A DNA stretch of 64,000 bases from Arcicella sp038230735 (GCA_038230735.1 JBBRMR010000002.1:1-64000); one strand, 5' to 3'. Shown: positions 50,929 to 60,078, numbered from the stretch's first letter. Made by a program: numbers and translations. Notes: generated by a model not told the origin, from the sequence alone.

Positions 50929-53787
50929 TCAACGAACAACATTCACAATCCGTTTTGGCACCACTATTACCTTTTTAGGTGCTTTGCCTTCCAACCATTT
51001 TTGCACAATTTCATTCGCTAAAACGCCCGCTTCAATATCCGAAGGAAGGGCATCCGTTGGGAAAGAAATATTAGCTCTCACCTTGCCATTGATAGAAATT
51101 GGATATTCAAAATTGGCTTCTACTAAATAAACTGGATTAAATTTTGGGAATTGTGCGTAAGAAATTGTCCCCGCTTTATTGCCTAATAAAGTCCATAATT
51201 CTTCTGATATATGCGGTGTATAAGGCGACATTAATATGACTAATTCCTGCAAAATAGCCTTCTTTGAGCATTTCAACGCACCTAATTCATTCACACAAAT
51301 CATCAATGTCGAAACAACCGTATTGAATGAATAACGCTCCAAATCTTCTTCAACCTTTTTGATGCAAGCGTGTAAAACTTTCAATTCGGCAGGATTTGGA
51401 GTTTCGTCCTTTACCTTAAAGTTTCCCAAATCATCATAAAACAAACGCCAAGTTTTTTTGATAAATCTAAACGAACCGTCAATTCCATTGGTGTTCCATG
51501 GTTTGGCTTGTTCCAAAGGTCCCAAGAACATTTCGTACAAACGCAAAGTGTCTGCTCCAACTTTATCCACTAAGGTATCAGGATTTACAACATTATACCA
51601 TCGTTTTGACATCTTTTCAATCTCAACTCCACAAATATATTTACCTTGATTACTTCCAGTTTCTTCAAGAATAAACTCTGCGTTTTTGTAATCAGGTTGC
51701 CAATTTCGGAAAGCTTCAATATCTAAGATTTCATTACTGACAATATTTACATCTACGTGCAAGTCTGTGACTTCATATTTATCTTTTAAACCATAGGAAA
51801 TAAAAATTGGGTTTTTCCCTTGTCCTTCGGATGATTTTAAACGATACACAAAATTAGAACGCCCTTGAATCATGCCTTGATTGATTAATTTCTTGGCAAA
51901 TTCTTCTTCGGGAACGAGTCCTAAATCTTTCAAAAACTTATTCCAAAAACGGCTGTATAATAAGTGTCCAGTGGCGTGTTCAGAGCCTCCGATATACAAA
52001 TCAACGGCTTTCCAGTAATTAATGGCTTCTGGTGAAGCGATTTCGTTTTCGTTATGAGCATCCATATAACGATACCAATACCAAGACGAACCCGCCCAAC
52101 CAGGCATCGTTGAAAGTTCATATTCGTATTCACCTTGATACTTCCAGCCCTCAGCACGTCCCAAAGGTGGTTCGCCCGTTTCGGTTGGTAGATATTTGTC
52201 AATAACGGGAAGTGTCAAAGGCAATTCAGATTCTTCGATTAAATAAGGCAAGTCGCCTTTGAAATACACAGGCACTGGCTCGCCCCAATAGCGTTGGCGA
52301 CTGAAAACGGCATTTCGCAAACGATACTGAATTTTTCCTTTTCCGATGCCTTTTTCTTCCAAGAAATCTGTCAAAACTTTGGTGGCTTCTTTATAAGTCA
52401 AGCCATTAATCATACCAGAATTGATATATTTTCCTTCTTTGGTATTATCGGCTTGCTCGTCCATATCCTTTTGAGCATCCAAAATTGGCACGATGGGCAA
52501 GTTAAAATGTTTGGCAAAATTCCAATCCCGTTGGTCGCCCGAAGGTACGCCCATTACGGCACCCGTCCCGTAACCCGCCAAGACGTAATCTGCCAAATAA
52601 ATTGGTATTTTTTCGTTATTAAAAGGATTAATCACGTAACTACCCGTGAAAACTCCCGATACTTTTTTGACCTCCGACATACGGTCTAATTCCGTCCGAG
52701 AAGCCACCCATTTGATGTATTCATCAACGGCTTCTTTTTGTTCGGACGTAGTCAAAGATGGCACAGAATCCAATTCAGGGGCAATTACCATAAAGGAAAC
52801 TCCGTAGATGGTATCGACACGGGTTGTGAAAACCTCTATTGATGTTCGATGTTCGTTTTTAGATGTTTGGGGTAAATCTTCCGAATTTTGACCCGAACTT
52901 CGAGCATCGAAAACCGAAAACCGAACTGAAGCTCCCGTACTTCTACCAATCCAGTTACGTTGTTGTTCTTTCAAGGCATCCGACCAATCCACTTCGTTCA
53001 AGCCATCAATCAAACGGTCAGCGTAGGCAGTGATTCGCATTGCCCATTGTTTCATTTTCTTTTGCTCAACGGGAAATCCTCCCCGTTCCGAAACACCATC
53101 TTTTACTTCATCATTCGCCAAAACAGTTCCTAATCCTGGACACCAGTTTACGACAGATTCATCGGGAAATGTCAAACGGTATTTTAGTAAAACCTTTTGC
53201 TGTTGTTCTTCGCCCATTAAATTCCACTCTTCCGCTGTAAAAATGGCAGTGTCTTCATCACAAACAGCATTAACTGTTTTGTTACCAGATTCAGCAAAAA
53301 ATTCAATCAAACTACTGATTTTCAAGGCTTTATTGGCATTTTTATCGTAATAATGATTAAATAATTGCATGAAAATCCATTGAGTCCATTTATAATAATT
53401 AGGCTCAGAAGTACGGACTTCACGAGACCAATCGTAGCTAAAACCAATTTGTTTCAACTGACGGATATAAGTATTGATATTTTCCTCCGTGGTGATGGCG
53501 GGATGTTGTCCCGTTTGAATGGCGTATTGTTCTGCAGGCAAACCGAAAGAATCAAAACCCATGGGGTGTAAGACATTAAAGCCCTTCAAACGCTTGTAAC
53601 GAGCAATAATATCGGAGGCAATATATCCAAGCGGATGCCCCACGTGCAAGCCCGCCCCCGATGGATACGGGAACATATCCAAGACGTAGTACTTTGGTTT
53701 ATTGTGGTTTATGTCCGTTTTGAAAGTTTGGTTATCTTCCCAAAACTGTCGCCATTTCTGTTCTATTTCTTTAAAATTGTATTCCAT
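50929..53787 (-). CDS. leuS: Leucyl-tRNA synthetase
   Basis: A 952-residue class Ia synthetase. The HIGH-type motif is in FPYPSGAGLHVGHPLGY and the KMSKS-type loop is EKMSKRW. The editing domain (about 225-430) and the Bacteroidota-type insertion (ELKISSLIEFF... and EQGMIQGRSN... regions) are present. The editing domain contains a stretch (about residues 288-318, VFDARSSGQNSEDLPQTSKNE) encoded by inverted-repeat DNA (TTCGATGTTCG / CGAGCATCGAA). It replaces the short loop before EVFTTRVDT and is probably an in-frame palindromic-element insertion. Confidence 0.95.
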   Translation of the reverse strand: MEYNFKEIEQKWRQFWEDNQTFKTDINHNKPKYYVLDMFPYPSGAGLHVGHPLGYIASDIIARYKRLKGFNVLHPMGFDSFGLPAEQYAIQTGQHPAITTEENINTYIRQLKQIGFSYDWSREVRTSEPNYYKWTQWIFMQLFNHYYDKNANKALKISSLIEFFAESGNKTVNAVCDEDTAIFTAEEWNLMGEEQQQKVLLKYRLTFPDESVVNWCPGLGTVLANDEVKDGVSERGGFPVEQKKMKQWAMRITAYADRLIDGLNEVDWSDALKEQQRNWIGRSTGASVRFSVFDARSSGQNSEDLPQTSKNEHRTSIEVFTTRVDTIYGVSFMVIAPELDSVPSLTTSEQKEAVDEYIKWVASRTELDRMSEVKKVSGVFTGSYVINPFNNEKIPIYLADYVLAGYGTGAVMGVPSGDQRDWNFAKHFNLPIVPILDAQKDMDEQADNTKEGKYINSGMINGLTYKEATKVLTDFLEEKGIGKGKIQYRLRNAVFSRQRYWGEPVPVYFKGDLPYLIEESELPLTLPVIDKYLPTETGEPPLGRAEGWKYQGEYEYELSTMPGWAGSSWYWYRYMDAHNENEIASPEAINYWKAVDLYIGGSEHATGHLLYSRFWNKFLKDLGLVPEEEFAKKLINQGMIQGRSNFVYRLKSSEGQGKNPIFISYGLKDKYEVTDLHVDVNIVSNEILDIEAFRNWQPDYKNAEFILEETGSNQGKYICGVEIEKMSKRWYNVVNPDTLVDKVGADTLRLYEMFLGPLEQAKPWNTNGIDGSFRFIKKTWRLFYDDLGNFKVKDETPNPAELKVLHACIKKVEEDLERYSFNTVVSTLMICVNELGALKCSKKAILQELVILMSPYTPHISEELWTLLGNKAGTISYAQFPKFNPVYLVEANFEYPISINGKVRANISFPTDALPSDIEAGVLANEIVQKWLEGKAPKKVIVVPKRIVNVVR
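52841..52926. repeat. Palindromic element-like stretch inside leuS
   Basis: TTCGATGTTCG (52845-52855) pairs with CGAGCATCGAA (52901-52911) at 10 of 11 bases. Iterated GATGTTCG and AAAACCG words flank the stem. It is in frame and open. Confidence 0.65.
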
Positions 53788-53789
53788 TT

Positions 53790-53993
53790 TTTGTTAGGGA
53801 TTAGGTGTTTGGGATTAGGGATTAGGAAATTACGATGATTTTACCGTTTACCTTTTCACCATTGACCGTTCACCATTTTACACAAAATTAAGCCTTAAAG
53901 GGGATTAAATAAAGGAAAAAAGAGACTGGATTTATTTATTGGTCAAAATATAACTTTGATGGACATTTAGGAACTAACCCCTAACTCCTAAAT
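53790..53993. repeat. 'ttagggattagg' and 'gttcacc' repeats upstream of leuS
   Basis: TTAGGGATTAGG words (53795-53830) are complementary to CCCCTAACTCCTAAATCC words near 53971-53997. Between them are CCGTTTACC and CCGTTCACC. This gap carries the promoter region of leuS and no gene. Confidence 0.65.
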
Positions 53994-53994
53994 C

Positions 53995-54888
53995 CTATCC
54001 CTCACCAGTTGATATTTTTTTGATGAATTTTATGCTTCCTGCATTGAAAATTTTGATTGAATTTTCATTATTTTCTTTTTCAGAATAACGCTTAAAAGTC
54101 TGATTATCAAGCATAAAAGTTTGTGGTTCAGTAGTTTCAATTCTCTCAAACCCCAAAATTTCATAACTCCGTCCGTTCGACCAATCACGGTCTGCGTAAG
54201 ACATAATATCGTCAGGATTGTGTTCTGTTTGAAAGGCTTTTAATAATTTATCCATTCCACCCATCACAGAATATCCACGCAAAGAGGCAAAACGAATTAA
54301 TTCATACGAGCGTTGCCCCGCACGTTCTCCTTCTTTCATCAATCTTCCTCCACTGAATGTAGCAACGGCAATGAGCAAAGGTTGCTGAGTTGTTGAAGTG
54401 TTGAGTTGTTGATTTTTTGAGTCGTTGTCTGTGTCTTCACAGACAACCAAACCAAATTTTTCATTATACTGAGGTTTTAAGAATAATCCGTATTTGAATT
54501 TTGTATTTACTGTTTCTTGTAAATGATTGTCGATCAGGAATTTATCAGCCATTGGCTTGATAATTCTTTCAACGTAGCAATGCCGTCCATTGAGTTTTGT
54601 AGAAATACCAATCATGGCTAAAATCCGTACTTGAGCTAAATCCTTATTATTTATCCAAACGTCTTCCCAAAGGTGAATAATTCTTAATCCTTGGGTATTT
54701 GATTGTTCGGAAAGATTTCGGAAAAAATGAATATCAAGGTTTAATTCTTGAAATTTTTGGAGGGGGATTAAGTGTAAATAGAGTTTGTGTTGTGGTAAAA
54801 AGTAGGTTTTAAAAATTGACAATGTAAGATTGTCTTCAAAGGCTATTTGATTGGTTTTTAGGAAATTATATACTTCTTCTTTAAACAT
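53995..54888 (-). CDS. Hef-like homing-endonuclease-related protein
   Basis: A 297-residue protein without a signal peptide. Its C-terminal half has YELIRF (195-200), VMGGMDKLLKAF (208-219), SYADRDWSNGRSYEILGFE (230-248), a set that I recall from the C-terminal domain of phage Hef-type homing endonucleases (yELiRF, GGasKL, iSYaDrrwS-G-YexlGF). The N-terminal half is unknown. Residues about 149-170 come from repeat-like DNA. It could be a domesticated or accessory relative rather than an active endonuclease. It precedes a 32-bp palindrome. Confidence 0.6.
   Translation of the reverse strand: MFKEEVYNFLKTNQIAFEDNLTLSIFKTYFLPQHKLYLHLIPLQKFQELNLDIHFFRNLSEQSNTQGLRIIHLWEDVWINNKDLAQVRILAMIGISTKLNGRHCYVERIIKPMADKFLIDNHLQETVNTKFKYGLFLKPQYNEKFGLVVCEDTDNDSKNQQLNTSTTQQPLLIAVATFSGGRLMKEGERAGQRSYELIRFASLRGYSVMGGMDKLLKAFQTEHNPDDIMSYADRDWSNGRSYEILGFERIETTEPQTFMLDNQTFKRYSEKENNENSIKIFNAGSIKFIKKISTGEG
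54379..54446. repeat. Repeat-like stretch inside the Hef-like gene
   Basis: TTGTCTGTG (54425-54433) pairs with CACAGACAA (54438-54446). Before it is an iterated (GTTGAGTTGTTGA)-type sequence. In protein it gives the Asn/Gln/Thr-rich segment DNDSKNQQLNTSTTQQ. Confidence 0.6.
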
Positions 54889-54919
54889 ATTTAATTGTCT
54901 TATAATCTTTTGAGTGGCT

Positions 54920-54951
54920 AAACCTATAAGGTTTTAAAACCTTATAGGTTT
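54920..54951. repeat. 32-bp perfect palindrome
   Basis: AAACCTATAAGGTTTT followed by its exact reverse complement. It lies between the pabB-type gene and the Hef-like gene, both on the minus strand, and may act as a terminator or an element. Confidence 0.9.
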
Positions 54952-54975
54952 GATTATCAAGCATATTCATTATTT

Positions 54976-55983
54976 TCAGATGGGTAAATAGACCTTATCA
55001 ATCATTTCTTGGTATTCCAATTGTGGGTCAGAAAAAGCCGTTATTCCACCACCACTTTTAAAAATTAGACTTCCATCTTCTTGCTTTTCAATAAAACGAA
55101 TCATTACGGAACTATCTAAATTTTTACCATCAAATATCCCGAAAACACCCGTATAATAGCCTCTGTCATAGTTTTCGGCTTCTTTGATGATGGCTAAGGT
55201 TTGAGGTTTGGGAGCTCCACAGATTGAACCTGCGGGTAATAATTTGTGAATGAGTGTTCCAATATTATCCGCATAATCCTCTGATAATTTCCCACAAATT
55301 TCTGAACTGACTTGTAATAAATCTCCCTCGTGGGTATGGATTCTGCTAATATATCTAAACTTTTCTACCCAAACTTTATCCGCCACCATCGAAATGTCAT
55401 TTCTAATTAAATCAATAATGGTGGTGTGTTCTGCCAATTCTTTTTTATTGTTTAAAATCTCTGTCTCGGCATTGAAAACGTTGGCTAAAATTGTCCCTTT
55501 CATCGGATGCGAAGAAATAATTTCAGTTTGAATTTTAACGAATATTTCGGGAGAAAAAAGGACAAATTTATCCTGAAAATATAGCTGATATTTCGCCCGA
55601 CTTCTCTGAAAAATCTCCTGCAAACTGAGGTTTATTTTGATGGGTGTTGGCTTAGTCAGATTAGTCAAAAAACTATCGCCCCGAAACAAATGATTTTTAA
55701 CAATATTGAAAGAATATTCGTATTTTGAGAAACTGATAGGATATTTTTCTAAACATAACGGTTTTTCATAAGGAGATTTATCGAAGGGAAAATTAGTCTT
55801 TTCGTTGATTTTATAGAAAATATTTTGCCCTTCAACTTCCTCCAAAGTCAGTACAACGGGCTTTTTCATTTCATAATCAATAATGAAAAGAAATGGCGTT
55901 TTTTGCCGTCCTAAATCATTCATTTTTTGGACGGCTTCGGTAATACTTGAAGAAGGTATTGGGGAGTTTTTATTCACTATCAC
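54976..55983 (-). CDS. pabB: Aminodeoxychorismate synthase component I (PabB-type)
   Basis: A 335-residue chorismate-binding enzyme of folate (p-aminobenzoate) synthesis. Conserved motifs are SPEIFVKI, SHPMKGT, ELAEHTTIIDLIRNDISMV, KLLPAGSICGAPKP, YDRGYYTGVFGIFDG, MIRFIE and GGGITAFSDPQLEYQE. The GTG start at 55983 lies in a repeat-like AGTGATAAGTGATAGTGA stretch, so the N-terminus may begin further in (for example at MNDLGRQKTPFLF). The short length is normal for Bacteroidota PabB. No partner glutaminase is present. Confidence 0.9.
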   Translation of the reverse strand: MIVNKNSPIPSSSITEAVQKMNDLGRQKTPFLFIIDYEMKKPVVLTLEEVEGQNIFYKINEKTNFPFDKSPYEKPLCLEKYPISFSKYEYSFNIVKNHLFRGDSFLTNLTKPTPIKINLSLQEIFQRSRAKYQLYFQDKFVLFSPEIFVKIQTEIISSHPMKGTILANVFNAETEILNNKKELAEHTTIIDLIRNDISMVADKVWVEKFRYISRIHTHEGDLLQVSSEICGKLSEDYADNIGTLIHKLLPAGSICGAPKPQTLAIIKEAENYDRGYYTGVFGIFDGKNLDSSVMIRFIEKQEDGSLIFKSGGGITAFSDPQLEYQEMIDKVYLPI

Positions 55984-55986
55984 TTA

Positions 55987-56583
55987 TCACTCAGTAGTGG
56001 TTTGGGGCGTTGGAACGTGTCCCCAATTTTCCCTCCTCTTGATTCTATACAATTGCATTTCACTTACATCAAACTGTTTTGCGAGGATTCTCATGCGTGT
56101 TTTACGGTTTGGATCATCCAATTTTTCCCTAATAAACAAAACTTTTGAAGGATTCAATTTATTTCTTTTCCCTTTACGAATATCATCAACCATATTACTG
56201 ATTGCTTGAATAACATCAGGGTTCTTGCGATTATGAAGTTCTGATTGTTCTTTGGTTGCCCATTTTAAGTTTTCTATGCGATTATTGTTTTTATCAAAAT
56301 CCAAATGAATCACAAATTTGTGTTCTTCATTTTCTCTTGGCAAAAACTGTTCCGCCACAATTCTGTGCAAAAGAATATTCTTATTGATTACTTTTTTGTT
56401 GGCAAATATCCTATATCTGAAAGAATTATACCCGCTTGTGAGACTTCCTTTTAAGATTTCCCCATCTTTGATTTTGTCCATAAAACTCACCAAACGCCCA
56501 TACGTGGAAATGGCATAACGCTTTTGGGAATCGTAGCCAAGACTAAATTCCTGCCACTTTTCATTATAATAATTCTTTATCAT
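55987..56583 (-). CDS. NUMOD4/HNH endonuclease-like protein
   Basis: A 198-residue protein. NUMOD4-type N-terminus (NEKWQEFSLGYDSQKRYAISTYGRLVSF, about 6-35) is followed by an HNH core (LLHRIVAEQFLP...FVIHLDFDKNNNRIENLKWATKEQSELHN), and a C-terminal HTH-like segment (RILAKQFDVSEMQLYRIKRR). The HNH histidine-asparagine pattern is present with IHLD in place of NHID. These proteins are typically mobile homing-type or phage endonucleases. It lies three bases from the pabB-type gene, whose GTG start it nearly abuts. Confidence 0.85.
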   Translation of the reverse strand: MIKNYYNEKWQEFSLGYDSQKRYAISTYGRLVSFMDKIKDGEILKGSLTSGYNSFRYRIFANKKVINKNILLHRIVAEQFLPRENEEHKFVIHLDFDKNNNRIENLKWATKEQSELHNRKNPDVIQAISNMVDDIRKGKRNKLNPSKVLFIREKLDDPNRKTRMRILAKQFDVSEMQLYRIKRRENWGHVPTPQTTTE

Positions 56584-56675
56584 GTGTGTTAATTGAAAAG
56601 ATTTTTGAGTTTAAAACTCAAAATCTATGTAATCGTTATTAGTATTTAATATTGTGTTATTCTTTGATACAACGA

Positions 56676-56714
56676 GCAAAAAGCCCCAAAAGGTTTCATT
56701 TTGGGACTTTTTGC
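56676..56714 (-). terminator. Terminator downstream of the 78-residue gene
   Basis: GCAAAAAGCCCCAAAA (56676-56691) pairs with TTTTGGGACTTTTTGC (56699-56714) with one mismatch. Confidence 0.8.
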
Positions 56715-56727
56715 AGAAACTGTATGA

Positions 56728-56964
56728 TTAAGAAATTGGAATTCCAGCATCCACCATCATTTGTTTTCCAATGGCTATTTGCTCTTTGAAATAAACATTT
56801 TTCTCACGCAAGTATTGATTAAAGGCTTCCTTAAATACCTTCTGTTCTTCTTTTGAAAGGTCATCATAATACATAAACCATTCTCTTTCTACATAACTTT
56901 TTGCAAGCCAGTCTTTTGCTTGGTCTAATTTCTGAAAATACTCGCTAAAATTAAAATTTACCAT
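56728..56964 (-). CDS. Small hypothetical protein (78 residues)
   Basis: A charged, helix-rich protein with aromatic residues (FNFSEYFQKLDQAKDWL, WFMYYDDLSKEEQKVFKEAF). No signal peptide or membrane segment. I do not recognise it. It follows the remains of a smaller gene (56981-57116) 17 bases upstream. The pair resembles a toxin-antitoxin or other small two-gene module, but this is only a guess from size and arrangement. Confidence 0.6.
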   Translation of the reverse strand: MVNFNFSEYFQKLDQAKDWLAKSYVEREWFMYYDDLSKEEQKVFKEAFNQYLREKNVYFKEQIAIGKQMMVDAGIPIS

Positions 56965-56980
56965 GTTCTTACAGATTTTA

Positions 56981-57116
56981 TTATTGCATTGATTTCTTTA
57001 CGTCTTCAATCAGAGCGTTTATTTCATTGAAATTATCTAACAATTCGTCTATATCTGGAGAAGGCGAATCATCTGCGATAGCCTCATCAAGTCTTTTGAG
57101 AATGGTCGCTTTCACT
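56981..57116 (-). pseudogene. Frameshifted small gene, about 44 codons
   Basis: From the GTG at 57116 the first frame reads MKATILKRLDEAIADDSP and then runs to an early stop. The next frame continues PDIDELLDNFNEINALIEDVKKSMQ with a TAA at 56981-56983. The two halves together would make one natural acidic helical protein, so a one-base change near 57060 (GGAGGAAGG) probably broke the frame. A sequencing or assembly error is equally possible. It precedes the 78-residue gene. Confidence 0.45.
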
Positions 57117-57188
57117 TCTTAAAATGTTTTAACATGGTTTCTTTCATAAACGTTTAAAATTAAAAAATCATTTTGTCATTTCAAATAT

Positions 57189-59867
57189 TTACGAAACAAA
57201 ACTCTTCGCCTTCTCAATTGCTTTCGCCAAGCCTGAAACGTCCGAACCGCCCGCCGTAGCAAAGAAGGCTTGACCGCCGCCACCGCCTTTTACTTCCTTT
57301 GCCATTTCACGGATAATTTTACCCGCATCCAATTTATTATTCTCTACTAAATTCTCGGCAATCATTACTGCCAATTGTGGTTTTCCTCCAATTTCTGCTC
57401 CCAAAACACAATATAAATCTCCAATTTTTGCTTTTAATTCATACGCCAATTGCTTCAAAGCATCGGCAGATGGAACTTCAACCACCTCCGCAATCATATT
57501 GATTGTACCCACTGAAATAATTTTGGCAAACAATTTTTCTTTAATTTCTTGGAGTTTTTCATTTTCCAAAACCTCTATCTTTTTCGCTAAAAACCCTTTC
57601 TCTTCTTGCAAAGTCTTTACGGCTTTAACTAAGTCTGATTGACCTTTAAAAAGACTTTTCAACTCTTCGATAACTGATAACTGTTCATTGATAACTGAAA
57701 GGGCTTTTTCGCCCGTATATGCTTCTACACGGCGTACACCCGCAGAAACTGAACTTTCCGCTACGAATTTGAACAAACCAATTTCGCCCGTTGCGGGTAC
57801 GTGCGTACCTCCACAAAGTTCCACTGAGAATTTGGGGTCGAAAGTAATTACTCTGACAAAATCACCGTATTTTTCACCAAATGTTGCCGTTGCTCCTGCT
57901 GCAACTGCCTCTTTGATTGGCACATTTCGCTTTTCGTCTAACTTAATATTCTCCCGAATTTTCTCATTAACAATTATCTCAATTTGAGCTAATTCTTCAT
58001 CCGTAACTTTCGAGAAATGGGCAAAGTCAAAACGAGTAACTTCTTCATTTTGATAAGACCCTTTCTGTGAAACATGAGAACCCAAAACCTGACGCATCGC
58101 AGACAACATCAAGTGCGTAGCGGTGTGATTTTGGGTAATTCGGTGTCTTCTTTCAGTGTTAATGTTTGCTGTTAGCGGTTGGCTGTTGGCTAAATATGCT
58201 TCAATAAACTTATCAAAATTCTTATCCGTACAAATATGAATAAATAAATCATTCTCTTTCTTCGTGTCAGAAATAACTATTAACTGTTCATTATTAATTA
58301 TTAATTGACCAGAGTCCCCCACTTGTCCGCCCATCTCAGCATAAAATGGCGTTTTATCCAACACAATATGCACTTCATTGCCCCCAGTGGATGCTGCCGT
58401 TTTGGTTTTCACCTTACGATATTTGATAATTTTTGCTTCGGTTTCCGTTTCGTCATAACCCACAAATTCAAAGTCAAAATCTTCATCCGAAACAATTACC
58501 CAGTCGGTTGCTTCTTTGGATGAATCCTTACGAGAACGGTCTTTTTGAGCTTGTAGGGCGGTTTTAAAACCTTCTTCATCAATGGATAATCCTTTTTCAC
58601 GAGCAATCAATGCCGTTAAATCAACTGGGAAACCGAAAGTATCTGATAATTCAAAAATAATATCTCCATTGATAACTCCGTTTTTTGGACGGTTCGACGC
58701 TTCGATTTGAGAAGTAATTTCATCCAAACGCTTTAAACCATTTTCCAAGGTTCTCAAAAATGAATTTTCCTCTTCCAAAATCACTCTTTGAATAAAATCT
58801 TGTTGAGCTTTTAATTCAGGAAAAACGCCATCAAATTGGTCTGCCAATAAAGGAATAATGGTATTCATAAACGGTTCACGGAAGCCTAAATAGGTATATC
58901 CATAACGAACCGCACGACGTAAAATCCTGCGAATCACGTAACCAGCCTTGTTATTTGAGGGTAATTGTCCATCGGCAATGGCAAAAGCAATGGCACGAAT
59001 ATGGTCAGAAATTACTCTTAGGGCAATGTCTGCCCACTTTTCTTGACCGTAAACTTTACCCGCTTTATCAGCAATAAATTTTATCGTATTTGAGAAAACA
59101 TCGGTATCATAATTTGACTGTTTACCCTGAATTGCCATACACAGACGCTCGAAACCCATACCCGTATCCACGTGCTTTGAAGGCAAAGGCACAAGCGAAC
59201 CGTCTGCCATGCGTTCAAATTGCATAAATACGTTATTCCAAATTTCGACAACTTGCGGATGGTCGGCATTTACTAATCCCTTGCCTGATGTTTTGGCAAC
59301 CTCATCAGCATCTCTTAAGTCTATATGAATTTCTGAGCAAGGACCGCACGGACCAGTATCGCCCATTTCCCAGAAATTATCTTTTTTATTGCCTAAAATA
59401 ATACGGTCTTCGCCCACCATTGATTTCCAAATGTCCCATGCTTCTTGGTCGAAAGGTACACCATCTTTTTCATCCCCTTCAAAAACGGACACGTAAATTC
59501 TATCTTTCGGTAATTTGTAAACCTCCGTCAAAAGCTCCCACGACCACGTCAAAGCCTCTTTTTTGAAATAATCGCCAAAAGACCAGTTGCCTAACATCTC
59601 GAACATCGTGTGATGATAGGTATCAAATCCTACGTCTTCTAAATCGTTATGCTTACCCGAAACTCTCAAACATTTTTGGGTGTCAGCGATTCGTTTTGAA
59701 GGTGGCGTACCATTGCCCAAGAAATAATCCTTGAACTGAGCCATTCCCGAATTATTGAACATCAAAGTTGGGTCGTTTTTGGCAACCAAGGGTGCAGAGG
59801 GAACAATGAGGTGTCCTTTTGAGACAAAAAAATCTAAGAATTGCTGACGTATTTCTCTGGAAGTCAT
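57189..59867 (-). CDS. alaS: Alanyl-tRNA synthetase
   Basis: An 892-residue class IIc synthetase. The catalytic N-terminus is REIRQQFLDFFVSKGH...NSGMAQFKDYFLG. The editing domain has the zinc/active-site motifs HTATHLML and CGGTHV. The C-terminal DHHA1 domain ends GGGGQAFFATAGG. Three places have repeat-like DNA: about residues 520-535 (INNEQLIVIS), 559-571 (LANSQPLTANINT) and 723-735 (LSVINEQLSVIE). The second and first look additional to the family sequence; the third may be native. The gene starts 175 bases from the MerR-type gene in divergent orientation. Confidence 0.95.
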   Translation of the reverse strand: MTSREIRQQFLDFFVSKGHLIVPSAPLVAKNDPTLMFNNSGMAQFKDYFLGNGTPPSKRIADTQKCLRVSGKHNDLEDVGFDTYHHTMFEMLGNWSFGDYFKKEALTWSWELLTEVYKLPKDRIYVSVFEGDEKDGVPFDQEAWDIWKSMVGEDRIILGNKKDNFWEMGDTGPCGPCSEIHIDLRDADEVAKTSGKGLVNADHPQVVEIWNNVFMQFERMADGSLVPLPSKHVDTGMGFERLCMAIQGKQSNYDTDVFSNTIKFIADKAGKVYGQEKWADIALRVISDHIRAIAFAIADGQLPSNNKAGYVIRRILRRAVRYGYTYLGFREPFMNTIIPLLADQFDGVFPELKAQQDFIQRVILEEENSFLRTLENGLKRLDEITSQIEASNRPKNGVINGDIIFELSDTFGFPVDLTALIAREKGLSIDEEGFKTALQAQKDRSRKDSSKEATDWVIVSDEDFDFEFVGYDETETEAKIIKYRKVKTKTAASTGGNEVHIVLDKTPFYAEMGGQVGDSGQLIINNEQLIVISDTKKENDLFIHICTDKNFDKFIEAYLANSQPLTANINTERRHRITQNHTATHLMLSAMRQVLGSHVSQKGSYQNEEVTRFDFAHFSKVTDEELAQIEIIVNEKIRENIKLDEKRNVPIKEAVAAGATATFGEKYGDFVRVITFDPKFSVELCGGTHVPATGEIGLFKFVAESSVSAGVRRVEAYTGEKALSVINEQLSVIEELKSLFKGQSDLVKAVKTLQEEKGFLAKKIEVLENEKLQEIKEKLFAKIISVGTINMIAEVVEVPSADALKQLAYELKAKIGDLYCVLGAEIGGKPQLAVMIAENLVENNKLDAGKIIREMAKEVKGGGGGQAFFATAGGSDVSGLAKAIEKAKSFVS

Positions 59868-60078
59868 TTCGATTTCGGAATTTGGATTTTCGATTTCGGA
59901 TTTTATATTTCCGAAATAATATTTTATTAATTAACTTGATAAAAAATCAAAGTTTACTTGAAAAGTCTGCAAAATTACATAATATTGATTAGTTAAACCA
60001 TTTTCAAGTTTTCAAATCGCCACATTTCTCAATTAATTCGCTTTGTTTTTAACACGATTTAACCCTCGTGATAAATTT
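59868..60078. other. Divergent intergenic region alaS/merR-type gene
   Basis: Iterated TTTCGATTTCGGAATTT words adjoin the alaS start (59870-59905), a repeat-like stretch. The rest is AT-rich and contains TAAATTTA (60072-60079), one base from a -7 consensus, just before the MerR-type start. No gene is seen. Confidence 0.4.
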
